Source: Rhizobium rhizogenes NBRC 13257 (GTDB lineage: Bacteria > Pseudomonadota > Alphaproteobacteria > Rhizobiales > Rhizobiaceae). From it: a stretch of 64,000 nt of DNA. Under the pieces are notes generated by a model. The model did not search any database and was not told where the DNA came from. It was given only the letters and a program-made list of their open reading frames with translations. A program made the translations under genes and the position numbers. Below are positions 8,775-19,104 of the stretch, piece by piece. The stretch is from the NCBI RefSeq assembly GCF_000696095.1, contig NZ_BAYX01000002.1, forward strand, positions 372,001 through 436,000, written 5' to 3'. Positions within the stretch are counted from its first letter, which is position 1, and each line of letters begins with the position of its first letter.

Positions 8775-9611
8775 ATGAACATGAGCGACAACAATTTCCA
8801 GAGCGTCAACGCACAGCCGGGGAAGGACGCCGTTTCTCAGTCGGATCTCGGCATGATCGCGAAACTTGAGGTGAAGAACCTCGATTTCACCTATCAGAAC
8901 GGCCATCGCGTTCTGAAGGGTGTGAATATGAACATTCGCAAAAATGCGGTTACCGCCTTCATCGGCCCTTCGGGTTGCGGTAAGTCCACGCTGCTGCGCA
9001 CGTTCAACCGGATGTATGATCTCTATCCGGGTCAGACGGTTGGGGGTGAGATCCTGCTGGACGGTCGCAATATTCTTGCCAAGGACGTCGATCTGAACGA
9101 TTTGCGCGCCAAGGTCGGCATGGTGTTCCAGAAGCCCACGCCGTTCCCGATGTCGATCTATGAAAACGTCGCTTTCGGCATCCGGCTCTACGAGAAGATT
9201 TCCAAGGCGGAAATGGACGCCCGCGTCGAAGCGGCGCTGACGGAAACAGCCTTATGGAGCGAAGTGAAGGAAAAGCTGCACCAGAGCGGACTTGGCCTTT
9301 CCGGCGGTCAGCAGCAGCGCCTCTGCATCGCCCGTGCCATCGCCTTGCGTCCGGAAGTCCTGCTCCTCGACGAGCCGACCTCGGCGCTTGACCCGATCTC
9401 GACCGCCAAGATCGAGGAGCTGGTATCTCAGCTGAAGGGCGAGTTCACCATCGTCATCGTGACGCACAACATGCAGCAGGCAAGCCGCATCTCCGACAGC
9501 ACCGCCTTCATGTATCTGGGCGATCTGATCGAATACGGCCCGACCGAGCAGATCTTCCAGGCGCCGAAGGTGAAGCGCACGGAAGACTACATCACCGGCC
9601 GTTACGGCTGA
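8775..9611 (+). CDS. pstB: Phosphate ABC transporter ATP-binding protein PstB
   Basis: A 278-residue ABC ATPase with Walker [10 protein letters not shown], a Q-loop ([17 protein letters not shown], characteristic of PstB), signature LSGGQQQR, Walker B VLLLDEP and an H-loop in VTHNMQQA. It powers phosphate uptake. An ATG at 8745 overlapping the pstA stop would add ten residues; the ATG at 8775 is preferred because of AGGA 8 bases upstream. Unlike many rhizobial pst operons, no phoU or phoB follows: a strong terminator and a convergent P450 gene close the operon. Confidence 0.93.
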   Translation: MNMSDNNFQSVNAQPGKDAVSQSDLGMIAKLEVKNLDFTYQNGHRVLKGVNMNIRKNAVTAFIGPSGCGKSTLLRTFNRMYDLYPGQTVGGEILLDGRNILAKDVDLNDLRAKVGMVFQKPTPFPMSIYENVAFGIRLYEKISKAEMDARVEAALTETALWSEVKEKLHQSGLGLSGGQQQRLCIARAIALRPEVLLLDEPTSALDPISTAKIEELVSQLKGEFTIVIVTHNMQQASRISDSTAFMYLGDLIEYGPTEQIFQAPKVKRTEDYITGRYG

Positions 9612-9652
9612 TACGACAAAAGCGGGTATCGCCCGCTGCCGGCAATTTTGCG

Positions 9653-9681
9653 ATGGCGCGCCCGCTTGGCGCGCCATTTTT
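9653..9681 (+). terminator. Rho-independent terminator of pstSCAB
   Basis: ATGGCGCGCC (9653-9662) pairs perfectly with GGCGCGCCAT (9668-9677) around a 5-base loop and runs into TTTTT. It lies 41 bases past pstB and also faces the convergent P450 gene. Confidence 0.88.
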
Positions 9682-9729
9682 CGTTTTGGGGCATGATCGA
9701 GCGAACCGACAGGCTCGCGCCCGCCAAGC

Positions 9730-10974
9730 TCACCAGCTCAGTTCGAGCTTGTCGAGGCCGTGGAAGTGATAGACGTCCTTGACCTCGGGCGTCTTCTGAA
9801 GCTTCAGGCCGGGCAGGCGCTCGAACAGGATCGGCAGCACCACGTTCAGCTCCAGTCGAGCCAGCGGCGCGCCTATGCAGAAATGGATGCCGGCCCCGAA
9901 GGAGAGGTTCGGCGCTTCATTGCGGTCGGGCTTGAAGGTGAGGGGATCGGAGAATTTCTTGGGGTCCAGATTGGCGGCGGCGAGAATCATCGCCACCTTG
10001 TCGCCGCGCTGGAAGGAGACGCCGTCTATTTCCGTCGGCTCCAGGCACCAGCGGTCGAAGATATGCACCGGCGCGCAGATGCGCAGCGTCTCTTCCACGG
10101 TGCGCTCGGTCGTTGCCTCGTCCTTGAAAAGTGCCGATGGCGCATAGCCGCTTTCGAGGATGACGCGGACGGAATTGCCGATCTGATGCACGGTCGCCTC
10201 GTGCCCGGCGTTCAGCAGCACGATCGTCGTCGACACCAGCTCGTCCTCGGTCAGATACTGGCTCTTATGCTCGGTAGTGATCATATGCGTCAGGAGATCG
10301 TCGCGCGGATTGGCGCGGCGTTCGCGGATGACGGATTTCACATAGTCGGAGAATTCCTTCGCCGCCTGATCCGCTGCGTCCTCATCCTCGCGCGTGCGGC
10401 CGAACATGTACATGCGGACATAGGCATGCGACCACTTCAAGAGTTGTGGCCCCATCTCCTCCGGGATACCGATCATCCGCGCGATCATGGTGACGGGGAT
10501 GATATCGGCAAAGGCCGAGAGCAGCTCCACTTCGCCGTTCTTCTCGAATTTATCGATCAGCCGATTGGCCAGCTCAGCCAGCTCCGGCTTCATTTTCTCG
10601 ACATGGCGGGAGACGAAGGCGCGGTTGACGAGGGTGCGAAGTCGCGTGTGTTCCGGTGGCTCGATTTCGAGCAGAGAATGTTGTTCGGAGAGATCGAAAT
10701 TTTTCAGGTGTGGCAGCGGCGCGGGCATGCCGAGCTCTTCGCGGTTGGCGATATGCAGGATCTGCCGGCCGAAGCGGCGGTCGCGCAGCAGCCCGTTCAC
10801 ATGGTCGTAGCCGATGAAATACCATCGCCTCTGCTCTTCCCAATAGAATGTGGGACATTCGGCATGCAAGGCGGCGTAGACCGCGTTCGGGTTGCTGTAG
10901 AAAGCGGGATCGCGGCCGTTGAGGGAGAGGCGGCGCGAGACGGGATCGATGGAGAAGACGGAAGATATGGTCAT
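9730..10974 (-). CDS. Cytochrome P450 monooxygenase
   Basis: A 414-residue soluble bacterial P450. The heme-binding loop FGAGIHFCIGAPLARLEL carries the cysteine ligand near the C-terminus, the I-helix shows LLNAGHEAT (oxygen activation) and the K-helix ExxR lies in EETLRICAPVH. It needs an external ferredoxin and reductase, none of which is nearby. The substrate is unknown. The ATG at 10972-10974 starts the family similarity; the frame upstream of it overlaps the cyclase gene out of frame. It lies 41 bases downstream of the diguanylate cyclase on the same strand, so the two may be co-transcribed. Confidence 0.9.
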   Translation of the reverse strand: MTISSVFSIDPVSRRLSLNGRDPAFYSNPNAVYAALHAECPTFYWEEQRRWYFIGYDHVNGLLRDRRFGRQILHIANREELGMPAPLPHLKNFDLSEQHSLLEIEPPEHTRLRTLVNRAFVSRHVEKMKPELAELANRLIDKFEKNGEVELLSAFADIIPVTMIARMIGIPEEMGPQLLKWSHAYVRMYMFGRTREDEDAADQAAKEFSDYVKSVIRERRANPRDDLLTHMITTEHKSQYLTEDELVSTTIVLLNAGHEATVHQIGNSVRVILESGYAPSALFKDEATTERTVEETLRICAPVHIFDRWCLEPTEIDGVSFQRGDKVAMILAAANLDPKKFSDPLTFKPDRNEAPNLSFGAGIHFCIGAPLARLELNVVLPILFERLPGLKLQKTPEVKDVYHFHGLDKLELSW

Positions 10975-11015
10975 GACGAGAGGATTATCGGAATAAATCG
11001 AATGGGAAAAGACCG

Positions 11016-12269
11016 TTACATCTGGGCGAGCGTACCGAGACGACGGAGCGCATGAATCTGGTCGTCGAGCGTCGGCACCAGTTCGCCGCCGTTCGGATCC
11101 GGCGGCATGTCGGTCGCCGTCGACGCTTCCGCCTCGCCGAAGACGACGGTGCAGTTGCGGCCCGCGCGTTTGGCGGCATAAAGCGCCCGATCGGCGGCGG
11201 AAACGAGCCGGTCCCAATTAGCGCTGCCGCAGGGCATGATCGCCAGCCCGACGCTGACCGTCGCCGATACGAACGATTGGCCGGCAAGCAGCGGCGCACG
11301 GCAGACTTCCGCACGGACCGTCTCGGCGATCGCCTCGGCCTCGGCCTGATCGGCGACTGGGATGAAGGCGATGAATTCCTCGCCGCCCATGCGGCCGAAT
11401 GCGCCGCTTTCGGGTATGAACTGCCGACCGATGCGGGCAAATTCGGCAAGCACGGTGTCGCCGGTCTGATGGCCATAACGATCGTTGATCGCCTTGAAGT
11501 GGTCGAGATCGAACAGCAGCACGGCAATCTTGTGCGAACCCCTTGCTGCCTTTTTGACGACAAGGGGCAAATAATCCTGCAGGCCGCGCCGGTTCAGGAC
11601 GCCCGTCAGCATGTCCGTGATCGAAATCGTTCGCCAGTGCCGCTCGGCGCGCTCCATCAGCAACCGGCCGCTGAGCGCAATGGCCGTAGTGATCAGCAAC
11701 GCATATCCAAGGGCGGAATAGCCGCGATAGATCAACGCCTCTTCGAAGCTCGGTCTGAGAAGTATCATCGACATGGAGGAGATGAGGCAGGCGCAGGCGA
11801 GAGCCATCAACACGAGACCAAGCAGACCGCGTGTTGCCTCGCGCCGGCCTTCCGCCGGGCGCACTGCGCGAGCCATCAGCATCGCACCGACAGCGCCCGC
11901 CAGGTCATACAGGAAGACTCGGTTGGCATAGCTCTCATGGATCCATGGCAGCCCGATGCCGGCGATCCAGATCGCCGGTGGCAGCAGCGACGACCACTGG
12001 AGCTTGCGCTTGTCCATCCGGTGAAACCCAGCGATCCAGGCGCTCTCGCCGAGGAGAGCGATCCCATTGCCGAATTCGATCGACAGTGGATCCGGAATGA
12101 GGCCACGCGCCGCCACGAGACCGAACCCGACGGCGCTGAAGGCGAAGCCCAGCGCCCACATCAGATAGGCCGGCATCTGGCGATTGTGCCGCCAGGCGAG
12201 AAAAAGCACGGCAGCGAGCGTGATCGCTTCCGAGCACCAGATGGTCAGTCCCGTGGTGATATTGAGCAC
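11016..12269 (-). CDS. Membrane-bound GGDEF diguanylate cyclase
   Basis: About 417 residues: an N-terminal module of six or more transmembrane helices (roughly residues 5-215), then a GGDEF domain that makes cyclic di-GMP from two GTP. The active-site motif reads MGGEEF and the substrate segment FDLDHFKAINDRYGHQTGD is intact, so it should be catalytically active. An RxxD inhibitory site is not obvious. The membrane part resembles no sensor domain I can name. The start is uncertain: GTG at 12269 places the first helix close to the N-terminus, while an ATG at 12416 would add a basic 49-residue leader. Confidence 0.85.
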   Translation of the reverse strand: MLNITTGLTIWCSEAITLAAVLFLAWRHNRQMPAYLMWALGFAFSAVGFGLVAARGLIPDPLSIEFGNGIALLGESAWIAGFHRMDKRKLQWSSLLPPAIWIAGIGLPWIHESYANRVFLYDLAGAVGAMLMARAVRPAEGRREATRGLLGLVLMALACACLISSMSMILLRPSFEEALIYRGYSALGYALLITTAIALSGRLLMERAERHWRTISITDMLTGVLNRRGLQDYLPLVVKKAARGSHKIAVLLFDLDHFKAINDRYGHQTGDTVLAEFARIGRQFIPESGAFGRMGGEEFIAFIPVADQAEAEAIAETVRAEVCRAPLLAGQSFVSATVSVGLAIMPCGSANWDRLVSAADRALYAAKRAGRNCTVVFGEAEASTATDMPPDPNGGELVPTLDDQIHALRRLGTLAQM

Positions 12270-12664
12270 GGTCGGCGTTTCTCCCTTTCCGCGGCGCGGA
12301 TAGCGACGGCGTAAGGGGACAGGGCAACGCTTGCAATCGTCGCCGAGTAAGATGATGAGTTTCTTGAGCCGCTTGGTAAATTTTAGCTGCGCTTGTGGCA
12401 GGCGCTGTGCCAACATCGCCTGGATTTCACCCTTCCTTCACCTTTTGGTTGGGAAATGTGGTGGAGTACGCGTATCACGTCATCGGATCTATTGGCATCG
12501 GCGGTTGGAAACGCTTCTTCAACATCTAATGAGCATTAGGCCTTTTTGGCGTTATCCCTTCGGGCGTCTTGAAGTGTAGGGCAGGGACACTCTATGTAGG
12601 GATAAAGGATTTTATTCGATTCCCGGCGTTATCGCCGTCGGGGCAAGCTTGGTAAAGGACGCAC
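12270..12664. other. Divergent intergenic region between the cyclase and clpP
   Basis: About 395 bases without a convincing gene, unless the cyclase starts at 12416. It contains the heat-shock-type promoter of clpP and otherwise only GC-poor sequence with no repeats that I can see. Confidence 0.6.
12568..12597 (+). promoter_or_regulatory. RpoH-type heat-shock promoter for clpP
   Basis: CTTGAA at 12568-12573 and TCTATGT at 12591-12597 are 17 bases apart. The alphaproteobacterial RpoH consensus is close to CTTGAA, a 16-17 base spacer and CYTATNT; only the first base of the -10 differs. clpP is a known RpoH target in related rhizobia. The clpP start lies 68 bases downstream. Confidence 0.6.
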
Positions 12665-13297
12665 ATGAGAAATCCAGTCGATACAGCTATGGCTCTGGTG
12701 CCGATGGTTGTTGAGCAGACTAACCGCGGGGAACGGTCCTACGATATCTATTCCCGCCTGCTGAAGGAACGCATCATCTTCCTGACCGGCCCGGTCGAAG
12801 ATCACATGGCGACGCTGGTCTGCGCCCAGCTTCTTTTCCTCGAGGCTGAAAACCCGAAGAAGGAAATCGCGCTCTACATCAATTCGCCGGGTGGCGTCGT
12901 GACCGCCGGTATGGCGATTTACGATACGATGCAGTTCATCAAGCCGGCAATTTCGACGCTTTGCATCGGCCAGGCTGCGTCCATGGGCTCGCTGCTGCTT
13001 GCCGCTGGTGACAAGGACATGCGTTTCGCAACGCCGAATTCCCGCATCATGGTTCACCAGCCGTCGGGCGGTTTCCAAGGGCAGGCTTCGGACATCGAAC
13101 GGCATGCTCGCGACATCATCAAGATGAAGCGTCGCCTGAACGAAATTTACGTCAAGCATTGCGGCCGGACCTATGAAGAGGTCGAGCAGACGCTGGATCG
13201 TGACCACTTCATGTCCTCCGACGAGGCCAAGGATTGGGGTCTGATCGACAAGGTGCTGACGTCGCGTACCGAAATGGAAGGTGAAGCCGCTACGTGA
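12665..13297 (+). CDS. clpP: ATP-dependent Clp protease proteolytic subunit
   Basis: A 210-residue serine peptidase with the catalytic triad visible: S106 in [12 protein letters not shown]131 in MVHQPSGG and D180 in DRDHF. The C-terminal EGEAAT tail lies outside the barrel. ClpP forms two stacked heptamers and degrades substrates unfolded by ClpX or ClpA in the cytoplasm. It precedes clpX and lon, the standard order in Rhizobiales, and has its own heat-shock promoter. Confidence 0.96.
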   Translation: MRNPVDTAMALVPMVVEQTNRGERSYDIYSRLLKERIIFLTGPVEDHMATLVCAQLLFLEAENPKKEIALYINSPGGVVTAGMAIYDTMQFIKPAISTLCIGQAASMGSLLLAAGDKDMRFATPNSRIMVHQPSGGFQGQASDIERHARDIIKMKRRLNEIYVKHCGRTYEEVEQTLDRDHFMSSDEAKDWGLIDKVLTSRTEMEGEAAT

Positions 13298-13600
13298 GTT
13301 ATCCACGCAGCGGTGACTTCTACGCCACAGTTCTATCCCATTTGTGATCGAATAGGGGTTTAATGTGGAGCGGAACACGGTAATAGTACGCATTCATGCT
13401 ATGTAGCGTTTTTATGACATGGCATTCGGCATTCGAAGGGGGATTCGTTGCCACCGCGGCCCGGTATGATTGCTGGGCTGCGTTCAGTACCCCGAAGAGC
13501 GCCGCGATCTGCTGATGAAACGAGGGGCAGGTCCGGCGGGCGCATTGAGTGGACCGCGATTTCGATTGGAAAATCCGCGGCGTGCTGGAAGGAAAAGGAT
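13298..13600. other. clpP-clpX intergenic region
   Basis: About 303 bases. An open frame runs into clpX from the left but has no plausible start or family similarity before 13601. There is no obvious terminator after clpP, so readthrough into clpX is possible, and clpX may also have its own promoter here. I see no other feature. Confidence 0.5.
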
Positions 13601-14878
<1,278 letters not shown>

Positions 14879-14902
14879 TCGACAGATCTGCAGCTTAAAT
14901 AC

Positions 14903-14930
14903 AGGGGCTCGTCGTTGACGGGCCCCTTTC
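14903..14930 (+). terminator. Terminator after clpX
   Basis: AGGGGCTCGTC (14903-14913) pairs with GACGGGCCCCT (14917-14927) around GTT, with one T-G pair, followed by TTTC. It lies 25 bases past the clpX stop. Confidence 0.75.
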
Positions 14931-15296
14931 TATTTGAAAAATCGTACAGTTTCCTGATAAAGTCCGGGATAAGCTTATGGGAACGCCGTCCAAACCGGTT
15001 GTGAAGAGCGCCCGCCGCAGCCATGATGGCATGATTCCGGAATCGTCGGTGGATCGGGTTTTTGCTCGGCTGTGGTCCTCCGCGGCCTGCGTTGCCGGCA
15101 GTGTTCGAGTAGCCGGGGTCCGGTGTTTGTTGTTGCGTTCCTCCTTGTGAATTCGTGTCTCGCTGCCTCACGGCGCGCGTCCTGCACGACTTGAAATAGA
15201 TAATGTGAAGCTCCACTTCTAACCCAAGTGAGAGAGCCGGCTAATCCCCCAAGGCCGGCAGAGAGCCCGGGAACGGGACGACGGAAAGGAAATGAC
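14931..15296. other. clpX-lon intergenic region with possible heat-shock promoter
   Basis: A stretch of 366 bases without a gene. CTTGAA at 15190-15195 could be an RpoH-type -35 for lon, but the expected -10 position (CCACTTC around 15213) fits the consensus poorly, so this is only a suggestion. The lon ribosome binding site (GGAAAGGAAA) ends 4 bases before its ATG. Confidence 0.4.
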
Positions 15297-17717
15297 ATGA
15301 CTAAGAAAACGTCTGCGGCAAATGAGAGCATTGCCTATCCGGTATTGCCGTTGCGCGACATCGTGGTTTTCCCCCACATGATCGTGCCGCTGTTCGTCGG
15401 ACGGGAAAAATCCATCCGCGCGCTGGAAGAGGTCATGGGGTCTGACAAGCAGATCATGCTGCTGACCCAGATCAATGCCAGCGACGACGATCCGGCCCCG
15501 GATGCGATCCACAAGGTCGGCACCGTGGCGAATGTACTGCAGCTCCTGAAGCTTCCCGACGGCACCGTTAAGGTGCTGGTCGAAGGCAAGGCACGCGCGG
15601 AGGTCGACACCTATACGGCGCGCGAGGATTTCTACGAGGCCCTCGGCCACGTCCTGCATGAGCCAGCGGAAGATCCGGTCGAACTGGAGGCGCTGAGCCG
15701 CTCGGTCGTTTCGGAGTTCGAGAGCTATGTGAAGCTCAACAAGAAGATTTCGCCGGAAGTAGTCGGTGCGGCCAGCCAGATCGAAGACTATTCGAAGCTC
15801 GCCGATACGGTTGCCTCGCACCTGTCGATCAAGATCACCGAGAAGCAGGAGATGCTGGAAACCACCAGCGTCAAGGGCCGCCTCGAAAAGGCGCTCGGCT
15901 TCATGGAAGGCGAGATTTCGGTCCTGCAGGTCGAAAAGCGCATCCGCTCGCGCGTCAAGCGCCAGATGGAGAAGACCCAGCGCGAATACTATCTGAATGA
16001 GCAGATGAAGGCGATCCAGAAGGAGCTCGGCGACGGCGAGGAAGGCCGCGACGAGATGGCCGAACTGGAAGAGCGCATCTCCAAGACGAAGCTATCCAAG
16101 GAAGCCAAGGAAAAGGCCGATGCGGAGCTGAAGAAGCTGCGCCAGATGAGCCCGATGTCGGCGGAAGCCACTGTCGTGCGCAACTATCTCGACTGGCTGC
16201 TGGGCATTCCGTGGCACAAAAAGTCGAAGATCAAGACCGATCTGGGCAATGCCGAGAAGATCCTCGAAGCGGATCACTTCGGTCTGGACAAGGTCAAGGA
16301 GCGCATCGTCGAATATCTGGCCGTCCAGGCCCGCGCGACCAAGATCAAGGGCCCGATCCTGTGCCTCGTCGGCCCTCCGGGCGTCGGCAAGACCTCGCTT
16401 GCCCAGTCGATCGCCAAGGCGACCGGCCGCGAGTATGTCCGCATGGCGCTTGGCGGCGTTCGTGACGAAGCCGAAATCCGTGGTCACCGCCGTACCTATA
16501 TCGGCTCGATGCCCGGCAAGGTCATCCAGTCGATGAAGAAGGCCAAGAAGTCCAACCCGCTCTTCCTGCTCGATGAAATCGACAAGATGGGCATGGATTT
16601 CCGTGGCGACCCGTCTTCGGCCCTGCTCGAAGTGCTGGATCCGGCGCAGAACTCGACCTTCATGGATCACTACCTGGAAGTCGAATACGACCTGTCGGAC
16701 GTGATGTTCATCACGACGGCGAACACGTTGAACATTCCGGCTCCGCTAATGGACCGCATGGAAGTCATCCGTATCGCCGGCTACACCGAAGACGAGAAGC
16801 GCGAAATCGCCAAGCGGCACCTGCTGCCGAAGGCCATCAAGGAACATGCGTTGCAGCCGCAGGAATTCTCGGTCAGCGACGATGCCCTGATGGCAATTAG
16901 CCAGCAGTACACCCGCGAAGCCGGTGTTCGTAACTTCGAACGCGAATTGATGAAGCTCGCCCGCAAGGCGGTCACCGAGATCATCAAGGGCAAGAGCAAG
17001 TCCGTTGCGGTCACCGCTGCGAATATCGACCAGTATCTCGGCGTTCCGCGCTTCCGCCACGGCGAAGCCGAGCGTGAAGACCAGGTCGGTGTCGTCACCG
17101 GTCTCGCCTGGACGGAAGTTGGTGGCGAGCTGCTGACGATCGAAGGCGTGCTGATGCCGGGCAAGGGTCGCATGACCGTGACCGGCAACCTGAAGGAAGT
17201 GATGAAGGAATCGATCTCCGCCGCGGCCTCCTATGTCCGTTCGCGCGCTGTCGACTTCGGCATCGAGCCGCCTCGCTTCGACAAGAGCGACATCCACGTC
17301 CACGTACCGGAAGCGGCAACGCCGAAGGATGGTCCGTCGGCCGGTGTCGCGATGGCAACCGCCATGGTCTCGATCATGACCGGCATCCCGGTTTCCAAGG
17401 ATGTCGCCATGACCGGCGAAATCACGCTGCGCGGCCGTGTCCTACCGATTGGCGGACTGAAGGAAAAGCTGCTCGCAGCACTTCGCGGCGGCATCAAGAT
17501 CGTGCTCATTCCGGAGGAAAACGCCAAGGACCTGGCGGAGATCCCGGACAACGTGAAGAACAACATGGAGATCATCCCGGTATCCCGCATGGGCGAGGTG
17601 ATCAAGCATGCGCTGGTTCGCCGGCCCGAGCCGATCGAATGGGACGGCACCGTCGAAACACCGGTGATTGCAACGGTCGAGGGTGTGGACGATGTCGGAG
17701 CGACGATCGCGCATTAA
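15297..17717 (+). CDS. lon: ATP-dependent protease Lon
   Basis: An 806-residue protease. It has the N-terminal substrate-binding LON domain (YPVLPLRDIVVFPHMIVPLFVGR), a central coiled coil, an AAA+ module with Walker A GPPGVGKT at 359-366, and a C-terminal peptidase with catalytic S681 in PKDGPSAG and a lysine about 43 residues on in GGLKEKLLAA. It degrades misfolded and regulatory proteins, including cell-cycle factors, in alphaproteobacteria. The frame is open 23 codons upstream, but the ATG at 15297 matches the conserved N-terminus and has a good ribosome binding site. Confidence 0.96.
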   Translation: MTKKTSAANESIAYPVLPLRDIVVFPHMIVPLFVGREKSIRALEEVMGSDKQIMLLTQINASDDDPAPDAIHKVGTVANVLQLLKLPDGTVKVLVEGKARAEVDTYTAREDFYEALGHVLHEPAEDPVELEALSRSVVSEFESYVKLNKKISPEVVGAASQIEDYSKLADTVASHLSIKITEKQEMLETTSVKGRLEKALGFMEGEISVLQVEKRIRSRVKRQMEKTQREYYLNEQMKAIQKELGDGEEGRDEMAELEERISKTKLSKEAKEKADAELKKLRQMSPMSAEATVVRNYLDWLLGIPWHKKSKIKTDLGNAEKILEADHFGLDKVKERIVEYLAVQARATKIKGPILCLVGPPGVGKTSLAQSIAKATGREYVRMALGGVRDEAEIRGHRRTYIGSMPGKVIQSMKKAKKSNPLFLLDEIDKMGMDFRGDPSSALLEVLDPAQNSTFMDHYLEVEYDLSDVMFITTANTLNIPAPLMDRMEVIRIAGYTEDEKREIAKRHLLPKAIKEHALQPQEFSVSDDALMAISQQYTREAGVRNFERELMKLARKAVTEIIKGKSKSVAVTAANIDQYLGVPRFRHGEAEREDQVGVVTGLAWTEVGGELLTIEGVLMPGKGRMTVTGNLKEVMKESISAAASYVRSRAVDFGIEPPRFDKSDIHVHVPEAATPKDGPSAGVAMATAMVSIMTGIPVSKDVAMTGEITLRGRVLPIGGLKEKLLAALRGGIKIVLIPEENAKDLAEIPDNVKNNMEIIPVSRMGEVIKHALVRRPEPIEWDGTVETPVIATVEGVDDVGATIAH

Positions 17718-17760
17718 GTGCGGTTTCGCCTGATTTATGACAAATTGACATAAAACGAGA

Positions 17761-17790
17761 AAAGACCGGCGTTTTTGCCGGTCTTTTTTT
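17761..17790 (+). terminator. Strong terminator after lon
   Basis: AAAGACCGGC (17761-17770) pairs with GCCGGTCTTT (17777-17786) and is followed by an unbroken T-run to 17790. It separates lon from hupB. Confidence 0.9.
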
Positions 17791-17922
17791 GTGAAAAGCT
17801 TTTGGCGGCGCTTGCTTTTCCTTGATTTGCAGGGCTTTTGGGGTTGCGGCGGGCCGGAGCATACGTATTCTGCGCCCCGCTAACAGACTAGTCGTTTCAT
17901 ACCAGTAGAAAGGGGTGGAAAC

Positions 17923-18198
17923 ATGAATAAGAATGAGCTCGTGTCCGCAGTGGCCGAGAAGGCCGGTATTACGAAGGCCGACGCTGCTTCCGCTGTTGAC
18001 GCTGTTTTCGATGCCGTGCAGGCTGAACTGAAGAAGGGCGGCGACATTCGTCTCGCAGGTTTCGGTAGCTTCACCGTTTCTCACCGTGCAGCCTCCAAGG
18101 GTCGCAACCCGTCGACCGGCGCTGAAGTTGACATCGCGGCCCGTAACGTGCCGAAGTTCACGCCCGGCAAGGGCCTGAAGGACGCTGTTAACAGCTGA
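17923..18198 (+). CDS. hupB: DNA-binding protein HU
   Basis: A 91-residue histone-like protein of exact HU length. It starts MNKNELVSAVAEKAG and carries the signature GFGSFTVSHRAASKGRNPSTG, whose arm contains the intercalating proline. It bends and compacts DNA without sequence specificity. It lies downstream of lon, as in many proteobacteria, but a terminator lies between them, so it has its own promoter. Codons are highly optimised. The ribosome binding site AAAGGGG is 9 bases before the start, and a perfect terminator follows. Confidence 0.96.
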   Translation: MNKNELVSAVAEKAGITKADAASAVDAVFDAVQAELKKGGDIRLAGFGSFTVSHRAASKGRNPSTGAEVDIAARNVPKFTPGKGLKDAVNS

Positions 18199-18246
18199 TC
18201 CGTTTTCACCCGCCGTCGGAGCGGTTGCTCCATGGCGGACGATATG

Positions 18247-18277
18247 AGGGGTTCGAATCATTTCGAACCCCTTTTTT
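18247..18277 (+). terminator. Terminator of hupB
   Basis: AGGGGTTCGAA (18247-18257) pairs perfectly with TTCGAACCCCT (18262-18272) around a 4-base loop and runs into TTTTTT. It also faces the convergent SDR gene. Confidence 0.9.
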
Positions 18278-18292
18278 GTTGGCACGCGGCGA

Positions 18293-19030
18293 TCAGAGAA
18301 GCGTGCGTCCGCCGTTGACTGCAAATTTCTGACCCGTCAGGAAGTCTGCCTTGTTCGAGGCGAGGAATACCACCATGTGGGCGATGTCCTCCGGTGTTCC
18401 GAAATGCCCAAGCGGAGTTTGGGCGAGATAGTCATCGATCGACTGCTGGGACGATCCGACATGGCGTTCGACGGGAATCCAGCCGGGAGCGACCAGATTG
18501 ACCGTAATCCCTTCGGGCGCCAATTCCCGAGCCCAGGAGCGGGTCATGGAAAGCATGGCGCCTTTTGCCGCCGCATAGTTCCCGACATTGGGATTGCCGA
18601 GCTCTGCTATTTCCGAGCCGATATTGATAATTCGTCCCGACTTGCGCTGGCGCCAATCCGACAGCACCGCCTGAAGCAGTTCGAGGGGGGCTTTGACGAA
18701 GAACTCGAGCTGATCGAGATAGGTCCGCCAGGATTGCTCCATCAAGGGCATGCTTGGCTGCGGACCCGTTGCGTTGTTGACGATCAGGTCGACGGGGCCG
18801 ATCGCGTCCCTGATTGCATCCAGCCCCGCGGTCAGCTGAGCCTTGTCGATCACGCTGAATTTTGCCGCATAGGCTTGGCCGCCCTGCTGCCGGATCGCAT
18901 CAACTACCGCTTCCGCTCCAGGGGTATCGTTCGCATAATTAACTGCAACGGCCCAACCGTCCTGCGCCAATCCGCGCGCGATGACCGCGCCAAGCCCGCG
19001 GGATGCACCCGTTACAAGCGCTACTTTCAT
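18293..19030 (-). CDS. Short-chain dehydrogenase/reductase (FabG-like)
   Basis: A 245-residue classical SDR. It shows the cofactor-binding TGASRGLG (residues 7-14), the NNATG structural motif and a Ser/Tyr/Lys active site in NIGSEIAELG and YAAAK. The C-terminal FLTGQKFAVNGG is typical of 3-oxoacyl-ACP reductase-like enzymes. It reduces or oxidises an unidentified carbonyl/alcohol using NAD(P)H. The start at 19030 has GGAG 6-9 bases upstream and fits the conserved MKVALVTGAS N-terminus. It is transcribed in the same direction as the aldo/keto reductase upstream of it. Confidence 0.85.
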   Translation of the reverse strand: MKVALVTGASRGLGAVIARGLAQDGWAVAVNYANDTPGAEAVVDAIRQQGGQAYAAKFSVIDKAQLTAGLDAIRDAIGPVDLIVNNATGPQPSMPLMEQSWRTYLDQLEFFVKAPLELLQAVLSDWRQRKSGRIINIGSEIAELGNPNVGNYAAAKGAMLSMTRSWARELAPEGITVNLVAPGWIPVERHVGSSQQSIDDYLAQTPLGHFGTPEDIAHMVVFLASNKADFLTGQKFAVNGGRTLL

Positions 19031-19104
19031 TGAATTCTCCTCCCGTGTCTCCCGTTCGTGGCCGGGTCTGCACCCGACCACCAGTTTTCTAGAGGCCTTT
19101 GCTC

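Noticed and set aside
13448-13600. An N-terminal extension of ClpX from an upstream ATG
   Set aside because: The frame is open, but the conserved N-terminus with the zinc ribbon begins at 13601 with its own ribosome binding site.
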